The position numbers and the translations under genes are program-made. A stretch of 64,000 bases of DNA, taken from positions 558,001 through 622,000 of the forward strand of contig NW_026570280.1 of assembly GCF_019649055.1 (NCBI RefSeq), written 5' to 3'. Below are positions 40,862 through 54,228 of the stretch, piece by piece. Numbering within the stretch: the first letter of the stretch is position 1; the number at the start of each line of letters is the position of its first letter. Below the pieces are notes generated by a model. It saw only the letters and a program-made list of their open reading frames with translations. It made no database searches and was not told where the DNA came from. The stretch comes from Paramacrobiotus metropolitanus. Its lineage: Eukaryota > Tardigrada > Eutardigrada > Parachela > Macrobiotidae.

Positions 40862-43312
40862 TTGTGCTTTGATGCACCGATCAAAGGTCGGTTTTGCAAA
40901 CCCCGTTCTACAGTTCTTATATTATAATATTATTATAAAAGGAGTGAAAGCGCATTCAACGACTCGCACATGCAACAACCGTGCGAACTAACGGTATTAA
41001 ATTCCCTAATTTCTTTATCCAATATGACGAAATTAATTCCGGGCACCGGTTTTATGGACATAATTTTGCCCGCAATATGCATAACGGGAACGCATTTTTT
41101 GCCAAATAGTTTGCATAGCGATTGTGCTATAATATTACGATTATTATAAAGAAATTCTTCGTAAATGTTACAGCGGATCTGCATTAAGTATCGTTCTTCA
41201 GTAAGCTGTAGCTGCTGCAACTACAGAAATTTGTTGCGCCGGAAGTTCCTGGACCACTGATAGACCGATATTTCGCCATCCCCCAGCGCAATACAGACAG
41301 AACACGCAGATATCTGCGTGGTATTGGGATGGGGTGTGCGGAAACCGGGCTGAATCTGGTCGGATTCACTTGCCCACATTCCCGAAACACAAGGATTCTT
41401 TTAACATTGTTCCGTTCGCATAATTCCATATTGCGCATAAATGGCGCAATTAGTCAGCGACCACTTTGTTGTCGTTCACTATTTTTATATCCCCCGTCAG
41501 ATTTCTGGGCTAAGTATGTGTGCCAAATTCCCAGAGAAAGGATACTGGATGAGGGAGGGTCAGGCCATTTGGCAGCAGCTGTTTTTCAGTTTTTCCCTTA
41601 ATCCACTACGTGGATCTCACTCGGTAGCCAGCGGTTCGATTCCGCTCCATCGCCATTTTTCGGAATTTCCTCAACAGACAGGATCTTCATCTGACCGCCC
41701 TCCCTCGCTGAGATCACCACGGACAGCCGACTTATGGCACGTGATTAGGATAGCGGTTAATTATCAATTTCGATCGAGAATAAAAAGAAAAGATTATATG
41801 TTTTTTTTTATTGTCGCTTTGACAAATTTTATTTGTTTACCTAATGTATCGAGCACGTTAAGCCACCGAAAGTTGCAACCCGTTGGCCGCTTCAGCAAGT
41901 AAGCAATTGACGTTCGGTGTACGTACAATATGACCACATTTTGTAATAATAATTTTACAAATAATTTTGACCTACTCATCACTGGTATCCCAATAATACC
42001 GCATACAGTGTACCGGAACTTCAAGCGAAAGTTCCCCTGGATGCACACGAACGTGGTGCTATGTACCGGGCCGAATCCCTTAAGTTTGAATTGCGGAAGC
42101 GCGCGAAGCTGGCGGTGTTTTTTGCGACCAGAAAATGCGAGAAAATGAGGTATTTTCTCACATGCAAGTTATAAGTTATTTCAATAAAATGAAGTTTTTT
42201 TAAAGAAAATATTTCGGATATGTTACATTTTGTGAGTACATAAGACTCGCGAAGGATGTTGTGTGGCCATCTTGCCCCGTACTCTGACGATGGCTGCGGT
42301 TTGCCAAAATGGTGACTGTTATATCCGGCAGTCGGCTGCGGTGCCTGAACTGAACCAAGTGATCTGGTCACTCCTAATTAGGAAGTGAACAAAAATAACA
42401 CGGATCTTGATCATTTAGAGGTACTCTAATGGTAGATTAAGTACTCGTTCTTTAAAGTGTAAAGCAATCGACCACTGAAAAGATGGCTACGTACGCCGAT
42501 CAGAAGAGTATTATTTTTACGTACGCTGATCGTATCGTACGATTATTATGGCCTCTGGACCGGCTACCCGAATTCACACTTTTTAGTTTTATCGCTGCAC
42601 TGTTTAATTTATGTTTTTTTAACAAGAACAGTTTTGTTACCTTTAGTTTTACATTTTACCTGTTACAGTTAAGATAACGTTGCATTAATAATAACTCGCT
42701 AATTTCAAATACAAACTCGCCAGAACCTTCAAAGACAGCGTGTCTCATCTACCGTCACGTGACTTTTTGATATCCTAGGCCGGTATATAGTCGGTCCTGA
42801 GTGTACATATAATATGTCTATGATGCGCCCATGAAAGGTCTTTAGAGCTATTTATTAGCAAAACGCACAGAAAAACGAACGTGCCGTGTATTAAGCTAAT
42901 AAGCCCTGGCCGGTGTATTAACAGCACAGTGTGGTCGGGGCATTAAAAAAGGAATAATCCGATTTTTCATTTCCGCTTCAAAATATCAGCGTGGCAAGTT
43001 AATGAGGACAAACGCACATCCAAATAGTCTTCTACAGAGTACATGGATACGATATACGTACGTATTCCACACTTTGCGTTTGAAATGAGCCCCCTTGGAA
43101 GTTGGAAGCGACCCCAGGCCACCGACGCAAAGTCGCGAACTTCGTGATGTTTCTCTTATTATTATTCATAACTTTTATTGCAACTCGGGGGTTGAACAGA
43201 ATCACTCGTTAGTATGGGGTATCGAGTGCAGGACAAAACTAGCTTTTGTTGTTAGTCGTAAATAGTTTGATTGCACTGTGGATTCAGGCGGTCGTAATGC
43301 CGGAGCTGAAAG
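40862..43312. other. Gene-poor spacer
   Basis: No supported coding sequence. Several open frames of 60-150 codons lack any family pattern. The inverted partner of the 37.3-kb repeat lies at 41835-41930. Confidence 0.4.
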
Positions 43313-44104
43313 TCAGAATTCCAGATATCGTACTTCGTCCGTCGCTCCGTACTGTTCACCTCTGGCCACTTTGATAACACCCATGCAGTTCTGCAGCTTT
43401 CGAAACATTTCAACGTCTCCGCCCTTATCCGGATGGTGCTTTAGACAGGCAGCATGGTACTTGTCGTTAATCTCTTTATTAGTAGAACTCCGGGTGCAGC
43501 CTAAGAAAGAGTACGCGTTCTCCACTGCTTCGTCCTTGGGAATATCGAACAAATTCTGTGTCAACCAATCCACTAAGAACGCCGCCGTGCTGCCGCCCAC
43601 CAGACTCCCAATAACCCCACCGGCAAGCGCTCCCACTGGACCTAACAGACCGCCTAACGCTGCTCCGGCCACGGCTGCACCACATCCTGCAGCTACCGTC
43701 ACGCCCTGATCGACCAGTGATTTAGCGACGCGACGGCCGCTTATCTTACCGTTCCACCAGTGCGAGATGGTCCTCATCGCCTCCCAAGAAAGGTAGACCG
43801 CAGCAAGCGCCACTGGAGCTCTCCGGCCCATTGCTTTGACCACGTCTGCTGCCTGCTGGACAATGGGCATCAGCGCCGGGCTAACTAGGATCTGCACTAC
43901 CGGCAAAATGCTGGCCTGTGTGGCAGGAAAGGCTGCTAAGCCGCTGGCGCCGCCCATGGCGCCGCACACGGCCAGGTCAGTGATATCCGGATGGCCCCAC
44001 TTATGACGCACGTCAGGTGTAATCAACGAGTGATCGACACTCCTGGGGCTTTTGCTTTCCGTTTCCGACTTGATACTCCGCAGAATGGAGAGGAAGTACT
44101 ATAT
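43313..44104 (-). CDS. DnaJ-domain protein with glycine-zipper membrane region
   Basis: A C-terminal J domain carries the HPD motif in 'CLKHHPDKGGDVEMF', preceded by 'AYSFLGCTRSSTNKEIN'. Upstream is a Gly/Ala-rich stretch of about 40 residues (around 'GLLGPVGALAGGVIGSLVGG'), a glycine zipper or double membrane helix. A co-chaperone anchored to a membrane is likely. The frame stays open upstream to about 44104, where TTCATATAG is a plausible 3' splice site, so earlier exons may exist. A single-exon start at 'MGGASG' is the alternative. Probably a host gene. Confidence 0.75.
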
Positions 44105-44336
44105 GAAGATGTACGATAGGTAGATTCCAACTGTATGAAGCATAACTAACTATTATTATAATGCAACACGAAACGACGATACCCAGCCGTTACGTAAAAT
44201 CCGCTTCTGTCAGAATTTGGTAGCGTATGGCAGGTGTTACGGATGGCAATTTGATAACTACTGTGCCCATACGCTCAAAGGAAACGTTTAGAACTTTGAA
44301 CTTATAGCTTCCTAGTGTTCAGCGCATTTTAAATTG

Positions 44337-44573
44337 TTAAAATTGTGTGTCCTTGTTAAAATCTGTGTTCCTGACAAGCCAGTCAAAACGGCAACTTGCC
44401 TTGTCTGAGTCCACAACGTCGTACAGAATTTTCCAAATTCCAGATTTCTTATAGCCATTCATTTTATCCTCTTCTGCGGCCAGAAAGCGAGCAATTTCTG
44501 CATATTCCTTAGGATCGGTTACAATGGCTTTCAGTTTTTCGACAACTTCTGAGCGCCATTCTTTGTCAGCCAT
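44337..44573 (-). CDS. Small KIX-like protein, 78 residues
   Basis: From ATG 44573: 'EWRSEVVEKLKAIV', 'FLAAEEDKMNGYKKSG', 'IWKILYDVV'. The spacing recalls the KIX fold (R-S-x-x-V-x-K-L start, then an E/D-rich helix, then Y/W-x-x-L), as in CBP/MED15. The match is by eye and weak. Predicted small, helical and charged. Lies 230 bp upstream of the DnaJ gene on the same strand. Confidence 0.35.
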   Translation of the reverse strand: MADKEWRSEVVEKLKAIVTDPKEYAEIARFLAAEEDKMNGYKKSGIWKILYDVVDSDKASCRFDWLVRNTDFNKDTQF

Positions 44574-44585
44574 TTTGAGGAACAA

Positions 44586-46639
44586 CGGACACTGTTAAAT
44601 TACGTATAATGTAATTACAATCTTTGACCGTACACCGTAGAATAAAAACGATCTGGAGTGCTTTTTATTGAAATACCGAAGTCGGCTAGCTGGCGATCGA
44701 AAGACAATCCCCGCTTCGTCATACTTTATTCAACGGCCGGCTGCACAACGCACGTCTGTTCAGAATTCGGACTTGGTATTGAAGTATGTACATTACACAC
44801 ACGGAAGGAGTGGAGCGAGATGAAATTTATGATAAACAAATCAGTACGGTATGACTCGATTTATCCCGTAACGTGATCTCCGAGTCCAACTAAGTTTATG
44901 TCGTCTGAAATATCTGAGTCATTTAACACTTCGTTGACTAGCAGTTTTGAGCAACGCGGCTGACTTTCTTGGTGGAAGTCACCAGAAGCATCCTATTGGT
45001 CATTAAGATCTTCTAACCAGTCATTCTTTTTGTTTTAAAGAGGTTTGACCAATAACATCGACCATTAAGACAAAAGACATACACTCAGATTTACTGGCGA
45101 TGAAAGAACTTGGGAACATCTTTTGATGAGATGTTCTGCTTATCTGCTAATTGATCGCATGGCTCCGCAGCTATTGTCTTTGCTTAGTCTACGCTGACCC
45201 GGATTCAACCTTTTATTGCCCTAGCGGTATGCGCGCGCACCTGATTGTTAGCTGCTCTGGTCGTTTTCCATGTATGCCTATCAGTCGAACAGCGGCATCA
45301 TTGGGCAGTCTTCCCAAACTTCCCAATGCGCCCGATTTTTTTGTAAGCCATCGGCAATACATACATCGCTCAAAATTTTACAGTAGCGTGCTAATAGTGT
45401 TCAGTACATGGCCTGATTTTTGCGACATCTTTTATTTGCGCAATCGAGCGCTGTAACAGCTTGAATGTGAGTGTCCCAAAAAGATGGTGACTTCCACCAT
45501 CCCAGTTCTGGACTTCCGGCTGCACTGGGTGTGTTGTGAAGAGTACCATTGGAAACTAGACGTTTTTTCACTCACACAGCCCAAAATTTGCTGTAAAATT
45601 ATTTTTTTGAAATTAGTTAGTGATTTAATAAGGCCGGTTGTGGTGTGAGTAACCATGCTAGTCAACGAAGTGTTAAGCACAGCAATGAAGAGAATACTTT
45701 CATGTAACTACAGTGGTTGTATACTCATATACGTACAAGCAGATTTATATACACAGCTACTGTGCCACATCCTGTAATAAGTAATAGCGTAATTAATTTT
45801 TGTATCCACGGAACAAAAATCTCAATTGCTTCCCGGTATACCGGTATGCGAACCTAGGAAGCACAACCGGGTGTGTACTGTTGCCAGAGGTTGTATAATT
45901 TATCAAATCGCATGGCTTGCATCACGTATGTACTCTGTACGTGACAAGTTGACAATTGCTCATAAAGGAGACTGTTTATTAACGTTCGATTAAATCTAAC
46001 ATATTTTTAAGTGAAGACTCTTAAAATGCACTAATTCGAGTTTTCGGCACCGCCGGTGCAAAACATCGAAGCGGTGCAGCTTTCCGCGCCGCGCAATCTA
46101 TTTTGTGACGGACCGTCGGAAAACCTAATTATCAGATCAATCGGTGTCCTTTTCAAAACTGCCTTCGGTTTTATCAAGTCCGACAATTCAGACCCCCTTC
46201 AGCATAAAGTACGTACTACCGTGCATATCTCTAGAAGCCATTTATAGCGCTGACCGCGCACAGCACTGCATAAGCTAAAGCCGACATTAGGCTAATCCAG
46301 AGCGGCCGAAAAAATACGATTTACATACCGTTTCCTGACACTCACAAATATACGTAGCCAGAGTTATAATTAAAGTTAAACTGGTTAAACAAGGGGTGTC
46401 TAGTTGTCAACCACTTTTTTCCTTTGTCATAGTCCTGCTATGCGTCGGTTTAGTTAGTTTAGTTTATTCAAGAGCAGACAAACCCTGAGGCACTCGCTAG
46501 TCTGGTCAGATAGTAATAAGAATAACAAACAAAAGACAACATTCAGATGACAGTACAGTCGAGGTAACATAATATTACAGAAGATTATTCGAACGTAAAG
46601 TAGTAAAGTTCAAAAGAACCACAACCGAACACCTCTTCC
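44586..46639. other. Intergenic, no supported gene
   Basis: Only short, unpatterned open frames on both strands. Confidence 0.4.
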
Positions 46640-47021
46640 CCACGTAGTTATTTAGTCTTACCATAAAAAATTTTAGTTATTATTTTGCCCGTTATTTTAT
46701 CATACAACTGCTTCAGTCTCATCTTCAGGGTTGTCTTCCCGATGCACAGCCGCGTGGTGGCATCGATCCGCTCTATACGGCGAAGCTCGTACCTCGCACT
46801 CGTTTCCTTGAATGACAGCAGGTTAGTCATGTAGGACGGCACATTAAAACTGCTCCGGTTACGTATCTTGTACAGCCATACCGCTTCCTTTTGCCGCCAT
46901 CGGTCGGCCGCTGGTGTGATGCCCAGCTGCTCGTACTGGTCATGCAGTGCCCGCAAAAAGCGAGTGTTCCTAGTAACGCCGGCATAATTTTCAATGCTTT
47001 ACTGTCCGGAACCTCGAGCAC
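46640..47021 (-). mobile_element. Probable LINE (non-LTR retrotransposon) 3' fragment
   Basis: A 102-codon frame ends 'TTLKMRLKQLYDKITGKIIT'. This is the kind of tail found at the end of CR1/jockey-type reverse transcriptases. It is followed by 3' sequence with TTTATTCAAGAGCAGACAAA (46463-46482 on the plus strand). No catalytic domain is present, so it is a 5'-truncated remnant. The call is tentative. Confidence 0.35.
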
Positions 47022-49598
47022 CTTTGTGGTTTTTCCACCTAGTCATCCAGAATTATTAATTTTGTAGATAAGCAGTTATTTTGTTGGGTGTGGCTATTCC
47101 CACCACCTTGCACCACCAGTTGGTTATTTTCACCACGCTTCTCCACCTTTAGGCTAATTCGCAACTACCCTTTAAAGTGAAATCGCATTCACCTTTCTGT
47201 CTGTTGTATACATTAGGACTTAAGGAGCTTTGGATAACCTCTATGTAGAGGTTATCCACCTACCTGCCGATTTATTTTGGGCTTACTGACTAATGAATAA
47301 AGCCAGCAATGCTGTTTTGAATGGATTTTGTAACCGTTCGAATAGTCAATGCATTTGTTGGTTAGAAATTTTCCTAACAATGACTAAGGGACGAAAGTAA
47401 TGTTTTAAACTGAGATGGTCATTTGCAATCCACTGCGTTTCTGTAGTGCGGAAACGGTTAACCACTATGACAGACGAGCAGGCTCTCAGCGTCCGGCTCT
47501 GCTGCTGCTAGTATACAGTTCAGACATTTTAGTTGGCCGAGAGCGCTTTCAAGGACCCCATTTATTACGGGCACTCCAATATCCTTTACGATAACCCTAC
47601 AGACGGAACGGAAAGGGGATAATAAAGTTGCACTTAAAAATTTTTGACATCTCAGATACCGTTCATAAACATCCAATCCAAAACAACAAAACATATCTCC
47701 ATGAAGTAGAGTAGTGATGAAACAAAACAGGGAAGATCATAAACGCGAGAGGGCTCAGCATCAGAGCGGAACCATAAAACCCAAACCAACATTTACGGCA
47801 ACTGTGTGCACCTTACCGTGTTGCTTTAGATCTTCCATAGCCGACAAATACATTGCGCGCACGAAGCTACCAGTGGAATCGATTGATGAAGTTTTGCGAA
47901 AAGTAGACGCTGATTGTTTGTTTGTTAATCCCTGAATTGTCGTTCGTTTCATAGTTTTACCTATCCAAAACTGCGTGGAGGGTAGTCCAAAGCTATCTAC
48001 CCTGCAACATGCTGCATGATTCCAAATTCTGCAGCCATAATGCGCCGGACTAAATATATTCGCGATCCAGCAGAAAATGCATGGCGTTCGCCGTTTAAGG
48101 CATGGAGTACCAAATAGGAAGTCTACTATGGCTTTGGCGCACATTCGTAGAATCCTTTGGCACCTTGATTCAGTTGCTACAGACGTGCGTAGCGCTTTTT
48201 GGGTGGCATATTTTTTTTGTGCTATTACGGACAGAAACCGAAGGGTCACAAAAGCGGCGAAATACCCGTGTCCTGTACAACTATCTTAATAAAATTGACC
48301 TATAGCAGTAGGACCATGTTACAATACCTGTGCCGAAAATGGTCTGTTTTCCAAAAAGTATCCTCGATGCCAAATCCGAAATTTATACAGGGGGCATTCA
48401 ATAATTCCCGCGCGCGACAATATTTGCAGTCGGTTTTTACAATAATTCAATATACGGTCAGTAATTTTAAAGACATCAAGCGATTACAAAAGATATGAAG
48501 GTCACACTAACACGTTCACCCTTCACGACAATTCGTCACAACGTTGTCACAGCATATGCTGTTTTCCTCTCCATGCCGATCGCAAGCTGGAGGTGAGGAG
48601 GAGAAAGCTGCGCTGCTACCAATAATGACCCCAAATGTCGGCTACCTTAATTATAAGTGAGATGATCTCACTGAGATCTAAGACCATACTGAAATAAGTA
48701 AGCAAGTAAGTAAGTTCCAAGATCATAGTTCAGTTATAAACAATAAATACTTTTGGTAATACATGCAAGATCAGAATTATAAAAAAGCATATATACGCAT
48801 GTACAGACTTACAGTATATGTGCTGTTTTATGGAAATTTCTTATTTCATATATACTTCATTTATGTTTTTCATATGGGGAATCTGCTTTTAACGCTGCCG
48901 TGGAACCATAAGATCATAATCGATTTTTCTTCAATTAATTCTTTTTTGAATTTTTTTAGCTTGCGGGAAAGTCAGCAAATTTTTGACATAATTATGTATC
49001 AAATTAATCAAATCCACTTTTTCTAAACTTTTTGGTCAAATCGTACTTAAAGGCAAGACAAGGAAGGAAACACGCAAAACGAATAGATGTACGAGAGTAG
49101 ATTTTTTGAGCAGTTTAATGAGATCGAGAAAAATGATTAAATCGTCATATACAAACACTTTTATCTGTTGCTGATGTATGGTGGATAGCTCAGTACTGAC
49201 GTTCGCTGCACGCTGGATGCACATTCAGTTTTCGTTCTACTGTACGTACGGATGTACGCTAAATACAGCAGTAACGTTGGTTTAACGGTGTGTTCGACTC
49301 GGCTGAACAGAAAGTTCCTCATGTATTGCTTTCGTTCAATTACAGCAGTCACTTTGCTAGGTATGTTTGATCGTCACTACACTGTAGTGTTTTTCGAGCC
49401 CGGACTCGTGAAACGTTAACTGGTAGACTGCGTAGATTGTGGACCAGCAAAATAATAGTTAACATGCCCGAAAAGATGTCCTCGTAACGCTTTTGATAAT
49501 TTCCAAGTTGCATACACGCAGTTTCCGTTAGCACACACACGGTTCTGTGTAATTTGACTGCTTTACTTCTTAGCTGACTGCAAAACTCTATTATAGTG
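47022..49598. other. Intergenic, no supported gene
   Basis: Open frames at 47761-48249 (minus) and 48763-49026 (plus) were examined. The first has a protein-like C-terminal end but no recognisable domain; the second is AT-driven. Confidence 0.4.
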
Positions 49599-52500
49599 AT
49601 GGGAGAAAAAGTCATTTTTATACTTTTACTTGTTGCTCTTAGTACAGCTCGATTTATTGATGGACTTTGGGATAACACAGATTACCACGACGAAGTGGAC
49701 GATAATTCAGATGATCCACCTGTAGGTATGGATTGCGCCTTGCTGCTGCATGAGCAATAACTTGAATATTAGCTTAGCAGGACAGGTCAAATGGTCAACT
49801 AATTTACGGATAAAATCCAGGTTCAGCTCGGATATACGGTTTTATAGTTGTCAGTGTTCTAGAGAGCTTACGAACTGTTCATAAAGCCTAATAATTATGC
49901 ACCACATTTTGCTCAGCCAAAACTAACTGAAGGTTTGATGAAGGCTCATCGTCTGCTTACAGACTGGCAAAATCGCATAGATCCGGTTACCATGAGTGCC
50001 CATTTATCAGATTTTAATCGACAAAGTTCATTGGGAAATGACATCATGTTTGCTGATGCAAGCACCGGATGGGGCGCTAATACCACCTCAGGTACGGTCT
50101 GTGCCTTTATATTTTTTTTACCGCAAAAACACTTTATTCTCTTGGGAACACGTTACCAGTAAGCAATAGAAAGCGACAAACACCCTTTGTGTTTTGATGT
50201 GACTTCAGGGTCAGGCAGACACGTCCGAATACGCACTTGCACGCATTATTCTGTTTTACCCTTAAGTGAACTAAGAATGTCTGGGTAACATTAACGGAGG
50301 ACGTTGTGGTAGCCCTGAGACGTTTTGGCTAGTTTAAGAACCAAAACGTCCGCCGAACGTCTCATACGTCTAGGCATTTGGACGATTTCAGTTTACATTG
50401 GGTATAAACTGGGCATACATGTTCGGCTTATTGCCCGAAGGAATCAAAGTTTTGAGCTCACTGGGATGGAATACAGGACTAAAGCGATATATCCCTATGC
50501 GTGGGCACCGTCGGTAACAGCCAGTGACCTCGTTACAAGCTGCGGGCATTTACAGTCAGATGAATAATTTTACTACGTGAATTTAGTGTTGACATAATAC
50601 AGAATGGCAAAAGCTCGTGCAAATATTGGTATTACAGAGTTTCATACCTGCGCCTGATGATATTCATCTTAAATTTTACAACTAAAATTACGATTATTGT
50701 ATTTCGTTAATTCGGTTTACAGCATTGCGCAGAAACAAAAATTAAACTACTGCTTTTTAAAAACAAAAACGATTTCCGAACACTTATAATCAGCATAACT
50801 TGTTTCCTGAAATACGTAGTAGATGAACATCGATTAAAGCTGAGATGTCATAAATCACAATCACCAAATAAGTTTCACGGTATGTTTAGTTGGTGTGAAA
50901 ATTAACAATACACCCAATAAGTGATACTTTCCGTTTAATTCCACTGATTAAGACCCGATTTGCCCTAAAAAAAATCTTGCATGATACTAAGTATAAAATC
51001 TTGCTAAGTATAAAATCTTGCATGATACTATAGGCAGAAATGTGAACACTAAAATTTCCAAAATTTCTTACAAAATAACTTATAACACCGCATATGCCGA
51101 TTTTGGATATAAAGTATGTTTCTGTTTTGCACTATTCCAGGAAACCAAACGCTGGTTTTATGGTCGAATGGAAAGGTTCCTTACCAAATCAGCGAGCTCT
51201 TTGGTAAGACTCGCACATAATCTGTTACCCTGGCATTAAAAATATGCTAAGTTGCGCAGTTTTGTCCGGCGTATTTACAGCATCCCAGGACAAGTTTATT
51301 ATCCAGCAAGCAATCTTGGGAATTGAACGTAAAACGCTTCATTGTTTGACATTTACCCCGAGGAATACCGAGCGAAACTATATTCACTTTAAGCCTGGAA
51401 ACAAGTATGTCGTTTACTTAAACTTAGTATTTTGAAGCTGATTATCGGTGTTCGAAACACCAAAATGTTGACCGAATGTTTGTTAAACATCGCTTCCCGA
51501 CAAGTAGTTGAACGACATTTCGATTATTCTTAAAACCGCTATCCCATTTTTTGCTGAAGCCACGTCGCTGATCGAATACTTACTTTTCAGTTAAGCTTTT
51601 AGATTTATTGGGTTTTTTAACCTTTTTTATCGGTCGGCAGCTTGTCGTCAGCAAATTATCGGTGTTCAGCTGACAGTACCACATCCATAAGTCGATCATT
51701 GATTTGCCGTTTCAGCAAATCATCATAATTACACTTTGTTGGCCAGGAAGATATGTAGTTGGTTTGCAAATCATTTGTGTAGCGATGATTACTTTGTATA
51801 TTAACTTTAATACAGTTGCTCATCCTACGTTGGTTTCCATGGCGGAATCCAGCCCGTATTCTTGGATCCAAATGAATGCATAAAGATAGGAATCATTCAG
51901 CACGAAATTCTGCACGCACTCGGTTTGTTTCACGAGCATAGTCGAAGTGATCGCAACGCCAGTGTCATAATTTACGAGAGTGGGATACTCGAAAACCACA
52001 TATCGCAGTATCGCATTATTCCTAATATGCCTACTTTCGGAACGGAATACGATGTGGAATCCCTAATGCACTACGGGCCATTCGAGTTCGCTAAATCATC
52101 CGACCACCCGGTCATCATCCCCCGACAGCAAGGCATGTATCGCATGGGGCAACGCGAGGGTTTAAGTGTGCGGGATGCCGCTAAATTGCGCAACGCCTAC
52201 AAATGTCAAGTTCGCCAAGATTATCAGCAAACCGGCGAAGAGGAACAACTATTTCCCGGCTTCTCATATACACCGGTGAAGGCCGAGCAATGTGCGCTAC
52301 AATTCTCGCGTTATTGCAGAAATCCTTTTGTCACCCGAGAGAATTGCACGCAAAACCGAATATTAGAAATCACCTGCGACATATCAGCAACGGATACAGA
52401 TATACGACTTGTGACAACTGCATTGGGAGAACCGCCACTGAGACCCATAACTGTGCAGCTTACGGAGCAGCAAGTGACGACGCAGGCTTTGTTCCCCGTT

Positions 52501-54166
52501 GAAAGACTGGTTATTAGTTTGGTGATTCAGCCGTGTTCCGCTCATGATCCAACGGCACAGCTACCACGGTTTTCCTTTGTTAACCTTCAGCAGCTTGAGT
52601 TGGTCAACTGTTGGGATCTCCGAATCAGGAAAGCTGATTTTCAGCTTTTACCCAAGCTAAAATTTATTAGATTTATGATGACCACAATTTTGTACTTGGA
52701 AGAAGGTACCTTCACTAATTTGCTCGAACTGCAAGCCATTGCATGGCACGAAAATCTTTCGAAGAGTTTTCCAGTCAGTAGTGCTGATTCTTTTAGTTAT
52801 TCCGGGACTGATCATTTAGCGGCTGTTAGAATGCGAAGCTATTTGAAGCGGATCCACTGCGATTGCGAATACAAGTGGTTGAGAAAGTGGCTTAAAGACA
52901 AGAACATGCTTAAAGGCTCGCCGGCGAATTCAGACTATTTCTACAACGTCGTTAACGGCGGCAACATAGAGATAGAATTAAATGATGTCTACATTCCAAC
53001 TGACTGCGCTGTGACATCCTTCCCGGCTGACTTGAGCATGATCAACATTAATTAAACCGAGTTCTCTATCAACGAACCACACTGCTCACCAGGCATTACC
53101 AATACCTCCTACGACGACCTCAAACTGCGGCCAACTTTCTCTTCCTCTCCAGCTGGCGTTGCACAATGCTACATGCAATTTGGACGGTCATGCAAGCCGA
53201 GCGCTCTTCTTTTTCTGCATCCAACCGACGATACAGAAATGCTGGCAGCAAAGGAGAAGTATTGCCAGCAATTTAATCTTGAATCGACCCGTCGTTTAAG
53301 TATTGGATGCTGGTCTAACAGCACGGTGAGGGATGTGCTGGAAGTAAGTTCCGCTTTGGCCAAACCGCCGACACGCGATGTGATTTTGACGTTGTATGAC
53401 GGGGAGTACATCGTGTACCGTTCGTTCGCGCCGGTCAGAAGCCAGGTCTCCGCCATGCAGGTTCTCGAATGCGTCGGAAATCGTCCCACAGCCTACCTCA
53501 GGTTTCTCAGGATGAGTAATCTGGACCAGTTTACGGTCTTTAACTGTCGGGATGTTGTCGTACATTCCGAGGACTTTACAGCGGCTCCTGATATTCGTGT
53601 TCTATTGTTTGCCATGACAACGGTTGTCTCCGTTACGCCCTTCACCTTCAGCACTTTACCCCACCTCCAGATTCTTTCTTTAGAATACAAAATAAGCGAA
53701 ATATTTCCCGATGGACTGCCACCCGACTATCATCAGTATCTTCTTAAGCTTCATTGTGATTGTGAGTTTTTCGAGTATCGTAACTGGATACAGTCGCATA
53801 TTATCGATAAGACGCGCATCTGGTATGTCGATGACATCGTTGGCTCGAATATCACTGTGCAGTCGGTTTGCAAAGATACCGCAGTATGACATGCCGGAGC
53901 GATGATCGCTACGTTGAAGCCCAGAAATTTGGACGTTGGAAGATTAGAGGGGTGGGCCTGTCTAAAAAAGGAGGACGTGTTTCTATCTGTTGACTGCTGG
54001 GATGCACTAACTAGCCGTACTCAACCTGCAATACACTACCACCAGAGAAACTACTCCATCAATACTCCAGTATGCAGCAAGGCTGCCACACCGACCTGTT
54101 GTTCATCGATATCGCAGAAATGCTGCAGTAATACAACCAAGATGACACAAAACGCTTCCACTCCCG
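49599..54166 (+). CDS. Secreted astacin metallopeptidase with LRR regions (unit A)
   Basis: Exons by GT-AG and phase: 49599-49725 (signal peptide 'MGEKVIFILLLVALSTA'), 49933-50091, 51141-51203 (mature start 'WSNGKVPYQISELF'), 51281-51404, 51816-53865, 53920-54166. The catalytic motif is complete: 'HEILHALGLFHEHSRSDR', with Met-turn 'LMHYG'. The peptidase domain ends near 52200. After it come two LRR-like regions, each closed by a Cys cap ('HCDCEYKWLRKWL' and 'HCDCEFFEYRNW'). An in-frame TAA at 53053-53055 interrupts the join of the two LRR regions, where unit B has a Gln codon. A 54-bp intron (53866-53919) explains the later TGA. Secreted, zinc-dependent; substrate unknown. Confidence 0.85.
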
Positions 54167-54228
54167 GTATTGTTCGCTTTCCTGACAGAAATCGAACAAT
54201 TTCGCTAATAAAATTGTGTTTGTTTCAG

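Noticed and set aside
47761-48249. 162-codon minus-strand frame as a gene
   Set aside because: The C-terminal end looks protein-like but no family or splice structure could be recognised; left as intergenic.
53053-53055. TAA reassigned to Gln in this genome
   Set aside because: TAA is a normal terminator of other intact genes here (for example the P1 MCP and P1 polymerase), and each case is one C-to-T change.
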